This document shows, in pieces, positions 1-7,642 of a stretch of DNA of 27,241 nucleotides; the first letter of the stretch is position 1, and each line of letters opens with the position of its first letter. This stretch comes from CAZVUW01 sp964629825 (GTDB taxonomy: Bacteria; Actinomycetota; Nitriliruptoria; Euzebyales; Egibacteraceae): contig CAZVUW010000034.1 of assembly GCA_964629825.1 (NCBI GenBank), positions 1 through 27,241 of the forward strand. The letters are read 5' to 3'. The notes below the pieces were generated by a model. It was not told where the DNA came from. It was given only the letters and a program-made list of their open reading frames with translations, and did no database searches. A program made the translations under genes and the position numbers.

Positions 1-7
1 GGGGGCG

Positions 8-46
8 CGGGCGCGGCGCGCCCGTCCACCCTGGTCTTCTTTTCTT
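8..46 (+). terminator. possible terminator of an upstream gene
   Basis: A 7-bp inverted repeat (8-14 with 18-24, three-base loop GGC) is followed, after about ten bases, by a pyrimidine/T-rich stretch (about 33-46). It could end a gene lying left of the window. The tract is displaced from the stem and the base composition is extreme, so chance is a real alternative. I see no coding region in 1-165. Confidence 0.25.
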
Positions 47-94
47 GCCGGCGCACCTGGCCGCCGAAAACAACATCCGCCCGCGGGTTAGGGG

Positions 95-120
95 TTCAGT
101 TCTCTTCCGCAGATGCCGAT
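95..120 (+). promoter_or_regulatory. possible motility-sigma-type promoter before the Roadblock gene
   Basis: TTCA (95-98) and GCCGAT (115-120) are separated by 16 bases, ending 45 bases before the ATG at 166. This is a weaker version of the GCTCAA-N16-[GTA]CCGA element found before four other pilus transcription units: the -35 is imperfect and the spacing is one base shorter. It is proposed only by analogy with those sites. Confidence 0.35.
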
Positions 121-165
121 CTCTGCCTGGACGTCTTCATCTCCAGCGCTAGGGAAACGGGTCTC

Positions 166-699
166 ATGAGCGACACACGGGCAGAGCGCCTCGCTGACGC
201 CCTCAACGACTTCATCTCCTCCTCGCCCGACGTCGAGGCGGCCGCGGTCGTCTCCTTCGACGGCCTCGCCATGGCCTCGGCCCTGCCCGAGGGCATGGAC
301 GAGGATCGGCTCGGGGCGATGTCGGCGGCTCTGCTGAGCCTCGGCGAGCAGGCCACCGCAGGGCTCGGCCGAGGCGAGCTCAACCAGGTCTTCGTGGAGG
401 GGGAGCACGGCTTCGTGTTCCTCATGTCCGCACGCGACCAGGCGGTGCTGGCCGCCGTCACCGGCAGGCACGCCAAGATCGGCTTCATGCTGTTCGAGAT
501 GCGCCGCGCCGCCGAGGACATCGGCGAGCTGCTGACCGAGCGGGTGCAAGAGCCGCTGCACGCCGCCCCGCCCGAGCACTCCGCCCCCGACCCGCTGCCA
601 GGCATCCCGGACGAGTTCGCGGACGTCCTGCGGCCGCTGGCCGGTCCGGCCGGGCACGACGGCTCCTCGCACCTGGGCGCCGCGACCGCTTGGGACTAG
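166..699 (+). CDS. Roadblock/LC7 domain protein (MglB/CvnB-like)
   Basis: This is a 177-aa cytoplasmic protein with no signal peptide or membrane segment. Residues about 5-125 show the Roadblock/LC7 pattern: an N-terminal helix, a strand with A-A-V-V-S-F-D-G-L, a long central helix, and strands around the FVEGEHGFVFL and AVLAAVTG segments. Proteins of this family dimerise and regulate small Ras-like GTPases, as MglB does for MglA and as CvnB-type proteins do in actinobacterial conservons. The C-terminal 45 residues are Pro/Ala-rich and probably disordered. The ATG at 166 has a weak AGGGA about 10 bases upstream. The gene leads a three-gene set with a DUF4388 protein and a small GTPase directly before the pilus genes, so a role in regulating that GTPase is inferred. 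Confidence 0.85.
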   Translation: MSDTRAERLADALNDFISSSPDVEAAAVVSFDGLAMASALPEGMDEDRLGAMSAALLSLGEQATAGLGRGELNQVFVEGEHGFVFLMSARDQAVLAAVTGRHAKIGFMLFEMRRAAEDIGELLTERVQEPLHAAPPEHSAPDPLPGIPDEFADVLRPLAGPAGHDGSSHLGAATAWD

Positions 700-736
700 G
701 CGCACCCGCTCCGCACTCTCTCCTGGGGGATCCTCC

Positions 737-2131
737 ATGCTCGAAGGCAAGCTCACCGACTTCAGCCTCCCCGAGGTGTTCCAGCTCCTCGCCCTGACCA
801 GGAAGTCGGGGACGCTGAACATCAACGCCGGGACCTCACGCGGCCGCATCGTCTTCGACGAGGGCGAGATCAGCTTCGCGGTCGCTGACGTCGAGCGTGA
901 AGCCGTCGGCACGCGCCTCGTGCAGGCCGGCCTGGCCACGCGCGAGGAGGTCATCTCCGTCCTCGAGGCCAAGCGGGCCGAGGGGCTGAGCGGCAACCTC
1001 TCCCAGGCGCTGCTCGAGAGCGTCGACATCAGCCAGGAGGCGCGGGAGGCCTTCCTGCGCTCCTCGATCGCCGACGCCGTGTTCGAGCTCATGCGCCTCG
1101 AGGACGCCTCGTTCGCCTTCGACACCTCGCGGCGCACCGGCGCCACCGGATCGGTGTCCGTCCCGACCGCCGAGCTCGTCGCCGAGGGCGAGCGGCGACT
1201 CGGCGAGTGGGCCGCCATCCGCGAGCAGATCCCGTCGCCGGACGCCGTCCTCGTCATCAACCCAAACGTCGGTCCCGGCGGACGGTCGGTGACCGCCGAC
1301 CAGTGGGCGGTGCTGGCGCTCATCGACGGGCGGCGCAACGTGCGCGACCTCATCGGCCTGTCTGGCAAGGGCGAGTTCACCACCACGCGCCTGCTCGCGG
1401 GGATGGTCCTCGACGGCCTGGTCGAGGTCGCCGGGGAGGGCGGGACGGCGCTGGCCGAGCTCCAGGCCCGACGCGACCAGCTGCACCGCATCGAAGCGCT
1501 CGAGCTCGGCACCTACACCAAGAGCGGTGGCATCGCCCGTGCCGCGCGCGATGCGATCGCCGGCGGCCCGGCGCAGCGGCGGCCGCAGGAGACCGCCCCG
1601 CAGCCGCCGTCCCAGCCCGCCACGCCGACGGCCACGCCCGCGACCACGACCCCGTCGCCGGCGAGCCCCGCGGCCCCCGCAGCACGGCCCCAGGGTCAGC
1701 CCTCTCCGCGTCCGGCCGTCGTCAGGCCGACGGCTCTCGAGCAGCGCCAGGACACCGCGTCGCTCGCGCCCGCTCCGACCGCCGAGCCCGCCCGCGCGCC
1801 CGCGCGCCCGGCATCCGCTGGCGCCGCGGTCCCGGCCGCGCACCTGATGGCCGATCTGCTCGGCGCCGACACCGACACCCCCGCCCCTGCACCCGGTCGC
1901 AACGACCAGGCCAAGCCTGCGCCGGCCTCCGCGCCAGAGCCGCGGCCGGTCGACCGCTCGCAGATGGTCCGCGAGCTCGCCGCCCTGGGCCTGGCCGACG
2001 ATTCCGCGGCCCCGCAGCCGCAGCGCGGCGATGCCGCCGCCGACACCGACCCCCTGCGCCGCCTCACCCGCGACGAGGAGGTCAACCGGGGTCTGCTGCT
2101 GCGGCTCATCGACGGGGTGAAGGGCGCCTGA
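737..2131 (+). CDS. DUF4388 (PATAN-type) domain protein with long disordered linker
   Basis: The protein has 464 aa. Residues 1-100 match DUF4388/PATAN proteins: the start L-E-G-K-L-T-D-F-S-L-P-E-V-F-Q-L-L, then K-S-G-T-L and G-R-I-V-F-D-E-G-E-I. Residues about 165-240 look like a small winged-helix unit (WAVLALIDGRRNVRDLI through MVLDGLVEV). Residues about 270-400 are a Pro/Ala/Thr-rich linker, and the last 35 residues form a charged segment ending RDEEVNRGLLLRLIDGVKGA, a likely interaction tail. PATAN domains occur in signalling proteins of gliding and twitching bacteria. The start is supported by GGGGGA at 725-730. Its stop overlaps the GTPase start by one base (TGATG), so the two are probably co-translated. 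The exact function is unknown; an adaptor between GTPase and pilus machinery is inference. Confidence 0.8.
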   Translation: MLEGKLTDFSLPEVFQLLALTRKSGTLNINAGTSRGRIVFDEGEISFAVADVEREAVGTRLVQAGLATREEVISVLEAKRAEGLSGNLSQALLESVDISQEAREAFLRSSIADAVFELMRLEDASFAFDTSRRTGATGSVSVPTAELVAEGERRLGEWAAIREQIPSPDAVLVINPNVGPGGRSVTADQWAVLALIDGRRNVRDLIGLSGKGEFTTTRLLAGMVLDGLVEVAGEGGTALAELQARRDQLHRIEALELGTYTKSGGIARAARDAIAGGPAQRRPQETAPQPPSQPATPTATPATTTPSPASPAAPAARPQGQPSPRPAVVRPTALEQRQDTASLAPAPTAEPARAPARPASAGAAVPAAHLMADLLGADTDTPAPAPGRNDQAKPAPASAPEPRPVDRSQMVRELAALGLADDSAAPQPQRGDAAADTDPLRRLTRDEEVNRGLLLRLIDGVKGA

Positions 2132-2712
2132 TGGCTCCCCGCCCGATCGCCAGGCCCGCCACAAGGGCCCGGCAGGTGAAGGTCGTCATCACCGGCCCCT
2201 TCGGTGCCGGAAAGACGACCCTCATCCAGACCCTCAGCGAGATCCCGGTCCTGTCGACCGAGCGGGATGTCACCGAGGAGACGGAGCGGTCGCTCAAGGC
2301 CGACACGACGGTGGCGATGGACTTCGGCCGCCTGACCATCGATCCCGAGCTGCTCCTGTACCTGTTCGGCACGCCCGGTCAGCGGCGCTTCGACTTCATG
2401 TGGGAGATCCTGGCCGAGGGCATGCTCGGCTTCGTCGTGCTGGTGGACGGCGCGCGCGAGGAGAGCCTCGCCGAGGCCCAGCCCATCCTGGAGTTCTTCC
2501 GCTCCAGCGCCGACGTCCCCTACATCGTCGCGGTCAACAAGCTTCGCGGCGAGCACGACGTCGAGCTGGCGCGAGAGCGCCTCGGCCTCGAGCCCGGAGT
2601 GCGCTGCGTCGGCGTCGACGCCCGCGACCGCGAGTCGGTCAAGGCGGCGATGGTCGAGCTCCTGTACGCGGTGCTGGACGAGCTCGAGGCGGCCGAGGCC
2701 GCCGCCGTCTAG
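2131..2712 (+). CDS. small Ras-like GTPase (CvnD/MglA family)
   Basis: The protein has 193 aa. The P-loop GPFGAGKTT is at residues 22-30, and a G3-region motif GTPGQ at 80-84 replaces the classical DxxG. The segment LYLFGTPGQRRFDFMW is typical of actinobacterial conservon GTPases (CvnD), which are related to MglA. Residues 136-138 are N-K-L, so the G4 motif NKxD is degenerate (NKLR). A nucleotide switch acting with the adjacent Roadblock protein is the family expectation. The reading frame is open far upstream, but the ATG at 2131 is the natural start because it overlaps the preceding stop by one base and places the P-loop at the usual distance. It sits directly before the minor-pilin operon. 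Confidence 0.87.
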   Translation: MAPRPIARPATRARQVKVVITGPFGAGKTTLIQTLSEIPVLSTERDVTEETERSLKADTTVAMDFGRLTIDPELLLYLFGTPGQRRFDFMWEILAEGMLGFVVLVDGAREESLAEAQPILEFFRSSADVPYIVAVNKLRGEHDVELARERLGLEPGVRCVGVDARDRESVKAAMVELLYAVLDELEAAEAAAV

Positions 2713-2718
2713 GCGCGG

Positions 2719-2745
2719 CTCAACTCGCGGCCCGCAGCGGCCGAT
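2719..2745 (+). promoter_or_regulatory. motility-sigma-like promoter for the minor-pilin operon
   Basis: CTCA (2719-2722), within GCTCAA, is followed after exactly 17 bases by GCCGAT (2740-2745). The -10 reads GCCGATAC, close to the FliA/SigD/WhiG consensus GCCGATAA. The predicted RNA start is about 35 bases before the ATG at 2788. The same element with identical spacing precedes pilT, pilA and the HTH-pilM operon. Confidence 0.65.
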
Positions 2746-2787
2746 ACCGAATCCGGTACCCACCGTCAACTGGTCGGAGCGAACGGC

Positions 2788-3981
2788 ATGCCCACGAGGA
2801 TCCTCAAGCGTCTTCGCGCCGAGGATGGCGTCTCCCTGGTCGAGATGCTCGTGGCGCTGACGCTCATCGCCGTCGGTCTGATGGCGCTGCTGACCACGCT
2901 CACCGCGTCCGCCTCGTCGCTGGTCGACCAGCGCGCCAGGACCGGTGCGACCCGCGTGGCGTCGGCCCACATGGAGGGTCTGCGGGCGCGCGGCTACGAC
3001 GGCGTGAAGGCCGACCTGGCCGCCGGGGTGTACGCGACCCCCATCACCCGCGACCTGGACGGCCGCCGGTACACGATCACCACCGCGGTCGAGGAGCGTG
3101 ACGCCCAGACCGGCGGCGCCGTCGTCGCGGGCCGCGAGTCGGTGCTGAAGGTGGTCACCACCGTGGCCTGGGGCGCCGGCGACGGTGCCCGCAGCAGCAC
3201 GTTCGAGACCGCTCTCGCCGCAGAGGGCCAGTCGGCCACCCCCGGCGGCGGTGGGGGCGGCGGTGGAGGCACCTGCATCGCCGGGGCCGAGCGCTCGATC
3301 GACAGCATCAACCTGCTTCCCAGCCCCGTCGCGGTCGACGCGAGCGGCCAGCCTTTGGAGGACATCAAGGCGGTCGTGAAGCTCTGCGGCTTCACCTCGA
3401 GCGCCCTCGTCCAGCTGCACTGGACCAAGGACGGCGAGGGCGGCAAGTCGACCACGCTCGCGAGCGACGACGGCGGGATCACCTGGCGCGGCACCGTCAG
3501 CCGCAACCTTGTCAAGCGGCTCGTGGACGTCGGCGGGATCGAGACGCTCGACTTCGAGCTGAAGGCGGGGACGCTCAGCCAGCTGCACGCCCTCGAGCTG
3601 ACCCGTCAGGCGGCCACCACCCTCGAGGTCGTGTCCGCGCAGATCACGCCCAACCCGATCAGGGTGCAGAACAGCAACAACAACTGCAACGGCGCGAAGA
3701 AGTGCACCAACGTCGAGGCGGTCGTGTTCAGCGCCGAGGTGCTCGGCATCGACCCGACCGTCGACTCGGTCAAGCTGAAGTACCAGCTGCACGACGGGAC
3801 CTTCCGCGAGGTCGCCATGACCTACAGCGGCAGCGGGCTGCGCTGGAACCACACCGACCCGAAGGAGACGGTCAAGTACAAGGTCGGGGTCGACCAGGCC
3901 TTCCAGTTCATCGTCACCAGGGCGACGCCCTCAGGGGTCGAGACCACGTCGAAGATCCTCAACCGGACGGTGACGCACTGA
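2788..3981 (+). CDS. minor pilin, PilV-like, with large C-terminal domain
   Basis: The protein has 397 aa. A class III (type IV pilin) signal is clear: a short basic leader, prepilin peptidase site after Gly14, V15 as +1, Glu19 at +5, then a hydrophobic helix to about residue 40. Residues 15-150 resemble PilV-type minor pilins. A run of nine glycines (153-161) separates this from a roughly 235-residue beta-rich C-terminal domain containing cysteines (C163, an LCGF motif, and an NNC...KKC pair), possibly disulfide-bonded outside the cell. Minor pilins prime pilus assembly or sit at the tip. The ATG at 2788 has GGAG eight bases upstream. The gene overlaps the next prepilin by one base. The C-terminal domain is not one I recognise; an adhesive role is inference. 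Confidence 0.8.
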   Translation: MPTRILKRLRAEDGVSLVEMLVALTLIAVGLMALLTTLTASASSLVDQRARTGATRVASAHMEGLRARGYDGVKADLAAGVYATPITRDLDGRRYTITTAVEERDAQTGGAVVAGRESVLKVVTTVAWGAGDGARSSTFETALAAEGQSATPGGGGGGGGGTCIAGAERSIDSINLLPSPVAVDASGQPLEDIKAVVKLCGFTSSALVQLHWTKDGEGGKSTTLASDDGGITWRGTVSRNLVKRLVDVGGIETLDFELKAGTLSQLHALELTRQAATTLEVVSAQITPNPIRVQNSNNNCNGAKKCTNVEAVVFSAEVLGIDPTVDSVKLKYQLHDGTFREVAMTYSGSGLRWNHTDPKETVKYKVGVDQAFQFIVTRATPSGVETTSKILNRTVTH

Positions 3982-4553
3982 TGCGCCTGCTCCCGCGCCG
4001 CGACGAGGGCGTGACCGTGGTCGAGGTCCTGATCACGATCACCCTTCTGCTCACCGTCATGGGCACCGTGACCACCGCGGTCGTATCCGCGCTCCGCACT
4101 CAGACCCAGCAGGTGCAGCAGGCCGAGGCGCTTACCGACGCGCGCACCGCGTTCGAGCGCATGACCGCCCGGATCCGGCAGGCGAACCCCATCCTCGAGG
4201 GCACCGGCGAACGGCTGCGCCTCGAGGTGCGCCAGGGCGGCATCCGCCGCGTCGACACCTACGAGCTCACGGGCCCCGCCGGCGACCGGACGCTGCTCCA
4301 CACGCGCGCCGAGACCGTCGAGGCCACCGGCACCACGACCACCACCGCAGCCGTTCCGATCCTCGAGGGCGTGCGCGTCCCGACGGGGACCCCCATCTTC
4401 ACCTACTTCGAGTCGGACGGCACCCAGATGACCACGCCCGTCGACGGCTACTTCGTCAGCACCGTGCGCCTGGAGATCCCGGTCCGACTGCTCGACACGA
4501 ACCGCGTCATCGACCTGGCGACCTCGGTGCAGCTCCGCAACGGGAGGGATTGA
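3981..4553 (+). CDS. minor pilin, PilW-like prepilin
   Basis: The protein has 190 aa. It has an N-terminal prepilin signal: leader of ten residues ending D-E-G, cleavage after Gly10, V11 as +1, Glu15 at +5, then a hydrophobic helix to about residue 37 and a Gln-rich amphipathic continuation (TQTQQVQQAEA). The length and the segment FERMTARIRQANP fit the PilW/GspJ group of minor pseudopilins. A Thr-rich stretch near residues 115-120 is probably a surface loop. The start codon overlaps the stop of the preceding PilV-like gene (TGATG), and the next gene starts four bases after this stop, so the three are one operon. The open frame extends upstream, but only this start gives a proper leader peptide. 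Confidence 0.82.
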   Translation: MRLLPRRDEGVTVVEVLITITLLLTVMGTVTTAVVSALRTQTQQVQQAEALTDARTAFERMTARIRQANPILEGTGERLRLEVRQGGIRRVDTYELTGPAGDRTLLHTRAETVEATGTTTTTAAVPILEGVRVPTGTPIFTYFESDGTQMTTPVDGYFVSTVRLEIPVRLLDTNRVIDLATSVQLRNGRD

Positions 4554-4556
4554 CAC

Positions 4557-5852
4557 ATGCAGCAGCAGCCGGCCGCCGCGTCCGGCGACCGCAACCAGCG
4601 CCGACACCGGCTGGACGACGAGCGGGGCAGCCTCGCGATCGCCCTGCTGGCGATCCTCGCCGTCGGGACGGTTGCCGCCGTCGTGACCGCGACCATGGTG
4701 AGCGGACAGCGGCACACCCGGTTCGACCAGAGCTACGAGCAATCCCTCCAGCTCGCCGAGGTGGCCCTGGACCGCCTGGCCGCCCAGGTCGTCTCCCGCC
4801 AGGCGACCAGCGACATCGTCCTGCCCGAGTTCCCCCAGGAGAGCGGCACGGCCAGGGGTGAGGCGACCCGCAACGGCAGCTCGTGGCGCATCACCGCCAC
4901 GGGCACCGCCGCCGACGGCACCAGCCGGACGATCGAGGCGACCATCCGGCAGAACTCGATCTTCTCGCTGGCGGCCTTCGGTCGGGTGGGCGTCGACTAC
5001 AACGGCGCGAACGGGGCGGACTCGTACCGCTCCGGCCAGTGGGTCGGGACGGGGGCCGCGCGCACCTTCGTCGCCAACCCCTATGACAGCTACCTGACCT
5101 CGAGCAACGAGCTCAAGGCGCCGAACGGCCTGACCGGCAAGGGCTTCGTCGCCACCAACGGCAACCTGACCCTGAAGGGCCAGGCCTTCAACGACAGCGA
5201 CGGCGCCTACATCTTCAACGCCCGCGAGCGCGTGGACGACCCGCTGCCCGGCGCCACGGGCTTCTGCGGCGGCGTCGCCCACACCTGCTCGGCTTGGCGC
5301 TCCGACAACTCCTGCCCGCCGTCGGGGGCATGCCTGAAGTACTTCCGCGAGCCGATCGACCTGCCCCCGGTGCCGCTGGACCAGGCTCCGAGCGGCAGCT
5401 TCGACGGTCGCAACGGCGGCGTCCTGCCTCCCGGCCCCAGCTACTACACCAGCGCGATCCTCGACTCGTCGACGGTCATCCAGGGGACTCCGGACAACCC
5501 GACGATCCTCTTCCTGACCGGCCAGCTCAGCATCCCGAACCACGCCAAGGTCAACTTCGAGACCTACGCGGGGCGGCAGGTGCCGCGGCCCTCCCCGAGC
5601 TTCTACATCTACTCAGCCAGCGAGGGCACGGCGATGAGCTTCGGCACGCACGTGCAGATCTCCGCCGCCATCTACGCCCCGCGCGGCGCGTTCGGCGGCG
5701 GCTCTCAGGGGCACGTGTGGGGGTCGCTGGTCACCAACAGCATCGACAACAACGGCGGCACCCAGTTCCACTACGACGAGACCCTCGCCGACGCCGAGGA
5801 CATCTCGCCGCTGGTCCTCGCCGACTGGGTTGAGGTGGCCCCCGCCCCATGA
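4557..5852 (+). CDS. PilX/GspK-like pseudopilin with adhesin-like C-terminal region
   Basis: The protein has 431 aa. Residues 1-24 form a long polar leader ending D-E-R-G, followed by a hydrophobic helix (SLAIALLAILAVGTVAAVV, about 25-43). The +5 position is Ala29 rather than Glu, as in PilX and GspK-type pseudopilins, which often cap the fibre tip. The C-terminal half (about 250-420) has the pattern NPTILFLTGQL, SFYIYSASEG, AAIYAPRGAFGGG, WGSLVTNSI and QFHYDETLAD, which I associate with a DUF7305-type polymer-binding domain in large PilX-like proteins. Four cysteines cluster at about 235-262. GGGAGG at 4542-4547 supports the ATG at 4557. The stop overlaps the pilB start by four bases, tying it to the pilus operon. 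Confidence 0.78.
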   Translation: MQQQPAAASGDRNQRRHRLDDERGSLAIALLAILAVGTVAAVVTATMVSGQRHTRFDQSYEQSLQLAEVALDRLAAQVVSRQATSDIVLPEFPQESGTARGEATRNGSSWRITATGTAADGTSRTIEATIRQNSIFSLAAFGRVGVDYNGANGADSYRSGQWVGTGAARTFVANPYDSYLTSSNELKAPNGLTGKGFVATNGNLTLKGQAFNDSDGAYIFNARERVDDPLPGATGFCGGVAHTCSAWRSDNSCPPSGACLKYFREPIDLPPVPLDQAPSGSFDGRNGGVLPPGPSYYTSAILDSSTVIQGTPDNPTILFLTGQLSIPNHAKVNFETYAGRQVPRPSPSFYIYSASEGTAMSFGTHVQISAAIYAPRGAFGGGSQGHVWGSLVTNSIDNNGGTQFHYDETLADAEDISPLVLADWVEVAPAP

Positions 5853-7528
5853 GCAGCGCCACCCAGCAGCTGAGCGACATCCTCCTCGACGAGGGGTTGC
5901 TGAGCCCTGCCGACCTGCAGCGCGCGCGAGGCGAGCAGCAGCGGACCGGCAAGTCGCTCGGTCGGGTGCTGATCGAGCTGCGGCTGATCGACGAGTCCGG
6001 GCTGGTCGCCGCGCTCGCCAAGCACCTCGGCCTGGAGTTCGTCGACCTCGACGAGCGCCTGATCGACCCGCAGGTCGCCTCGCTCGTGCCCGAGTCCCTG
6101 GCGCGGCGCTACGGGCTTGTGCCCGTCGGCTTCGACCCGCACGGTCGCCTGCAGGTCGCGATGAGCGACCCGTCGAACGTGCTCGCCCTCGACGACGTCC
6201 GGACGGTGACCGACCGCGAGGTCGTCCCGGTCGTCGGCACCCGCAGCGCCATCTCGGCGGCGATCGACCGCTTCCTCAGCGCCGGCGACGACCTCGACGA
6301 CCTCGGCGACGGCCTGATGGGCGAGGACGACGCCTCCGAGCTCGAGGCCATCGAGTCGGTCGTCGACGACGCACCGATCGTCCGCTTCGTCAACGCGCTG
6401 ATCAGCCAGGCCGTGCGCGACCGCGCCTCCGACATCCACATCGAGCCGCAGGAGCGCGAGGTCCGCGTGCGCTACCGCGTGGACGGAGTGCTGCACGAGG
6501 TCATGCAGCAGTCGCGCAAGGTGCACCCGGCCGTGGTCAGCCGCCTCAAGATCATGGCCGACCTCGACATCGCCGAGCGGCGCATCCCACAGGACGGCCG
6601 CATCAGCCTGCGCCACAGCGGCAAGCAGATCGACCTGCGCCTGTCCACGCTGCCGACCGTGTACGGCGAGAAGGTCGTCATGCGAATCCTCGACGCCTCG
6701 TCGGTTGTGCTGGAGCTCAGCGAGCTGGGCTTCCTCGACCACAACTACGAGCGCTTCGAGGCGAGCTTCTCCAAGCCCTACGGGATGATCCTCGTGACCG
6801 GCCCAACCGGGTCCGGCAAGAGCACGACCCTCTACGCGACGCTGAACGTCATCAACTCGCCCGAGGTCAACATCGTCACCACCGAGGACCCGGTCGAGTA
6901 CCGCCTGCCCGGCATCTCGCAGGTGCAGATCAACCCCAAGGCGGGTCTTACCTTCCCGACGGCGCTGCGCTCGATCCTGCGTCAGGACCCCGACGTGATC
7001 CTGGTGGGGGAGATGCGCGATCACGAGACCGCGCACATCGGCATGGAGGCGGCGTTGACCGGTCATCTGGTCCTGTCCACGCTGCACACCAACGACGCGC
7101 CGTCGGCCGTGACACGGCTCTCGGAGATGAAGATCGACCCCTTCCTGATCGCCTCGGCGGTCGACTGCGTCCTCGCCCAGCGCCTGGTCCGCAAGCTGTG
7201 CGGCAAGTGCAAGCAGGCTTACGAGCCCAGCCCGGAGGAGCTGCACGCCGCCGGCCTGCCGTGGAGCGCCGACGACCCGCTGCCGACGCTGTTCCGCGCC
7301 ATGGGCTGCAGCGGCTGCGCCCAGACCGGCTACCGCGGTCGCGTCGCCGTGCACGAGGTGATGATCGTCACCGAGGAGATCGAGCGCCTGATCGTGGAGC
7401 ACGCCTCCACCGACGAGATCGCCCGCGTCGCAGCCGCCCAGGGCATGCGATCGCTGCGCGACGACGGGCTCGCCAAGGTCCTCCTCGGCCAGACCACCCT
7501 CGAGGAGATCGCCCGCGTCATCGTCTAG
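5849..7528 (+). CDS. pilB: type IV pilus extension ATPase PilB (GspE/PulE family)
   Basis: The protein has 559 aa. Order of parts: an MshEN-type N-terminal domain (about 1-145), an acidic linker (about 148-170), an N2/PAS-like region with SDIHIEPQ, then the hexameric ATPase core. Walker A GPTGSGKST is at 318-326, an Asp/His box includes LSTLHTNDAPSA, and Walker B RQDPDVILVGEMRD is at 378-391. Four cysteines (C451, C454, C487, C490) in two CxxC pairs form the zinc site typical of PilB/GspE and absent from PilT, which settles the assignment. PilB powers pilin polymerisation at the inner face of the membrane with PilC. The ATG overlaps the preceding stop (ATGA). The MshEN repeat motifs are eroded: LS for LG in the first, and Arg45 for the conserved Gly in the second. 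Confidence 0.95.
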   Translation: MSSATQQLSDILLDEGLLSPADLQRARGEQQRTGKSLGRVLIELRLIDESGLVAALAKHLGLEFVDLDERLIDPQVASLVPESLARRYGLVPVGFDPHGRLQVAMSDPSNVLALDDVRTVTDREVVPVVGTRSAISAAIDRFLSAGDDLDDLGDGLMGEDDASELEAIESVVDDAPIVRFVNALISQAVRDRASDIHIEPQEREVRVRYRVDGVLHEVMQQSRKVHPAVVSRLKIMADLDIAERRIPQDGRISLRHSGKQIDLRLSTLPTVYGEKVVMRILDASSVVLELSELGFLDHNYERFEASFSKPYGMILVTGPTGSGKSTTLYATLNVINSPEVNIVTTEDPVEYRLPGISQVQINPKAGLTFPTALRSILRQDPDVILVGEMRDHETAHIGMEAALTGHLVLSTLHTNDAPSAVTRLSEMKIDPFLIASAVDCVLAQRLVRKLCGKCKQAYEPSPEELHAAGLPWSADDPLPTLFRAMGCSGCAQTGYRGRVAVHEVMIVTEEIERLIVEHASTDEIARVAAAQGMRSLRDDGLAKVLLGQTTLEEIARVIV

Positions 7529-7555
7529 GGCACCGCGCGAGGGCGGGCGTCTGTG

Positions 7556-7582
7556 CTCAAGGCGGGGCGCCGATGCGCCGAA
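7556..7582 (+). promoter_or_regulatory. motility-sigma-like promoter for pilT
   Basis: GCTCAAGG contains CTCA at 7556-7559; 17 bases later comes GCCGAA (7577-7582). The predicted RNA begins about 54 bases before the pilT ATG at 7643. It lies in the 114-base gap between pilB and pilT, so pilT can be transcribed separately from the pilB operon. A second GCCGAT at 7569-7574 is only nine bases from CTCA and is not favoured. Confidence 0.65.
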
Positions 7583-7642
7583 CCTCTCGTGGACCGCTGT
7601 CCACACGCTGCACCCCAGCCACTTCTTCAACCGGAGGACCAG

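Noticed and set aside
63..70. GCCGAAAA as a motility-sigma -10 before the Roadblock gene.
   Set aside because: No CTCA-like -35 lies 15-17 bases upstream; the GCCGAT at 115-120 has a better partner.
1696..3852. Very long open frames on the minus strand (for example across 1696-3852, 3822-5543, 5771-7723 and 21756-23363).
   Set aside because: They lie opposite strongly supported plus-strand genes, have no recognisable domains, are rich in Arg/Gly/Ala/His, and arise from GC-biased third positions that suppress stop codons.
7553..7642. N-terminal extension of PilT from a GTG at 7553.
   Set aside because: It overlaps the promoter-like element and encodes unconserved sequence; the ATG at 7643 has GGAGG at good spacing and begins at the MshEN domain.
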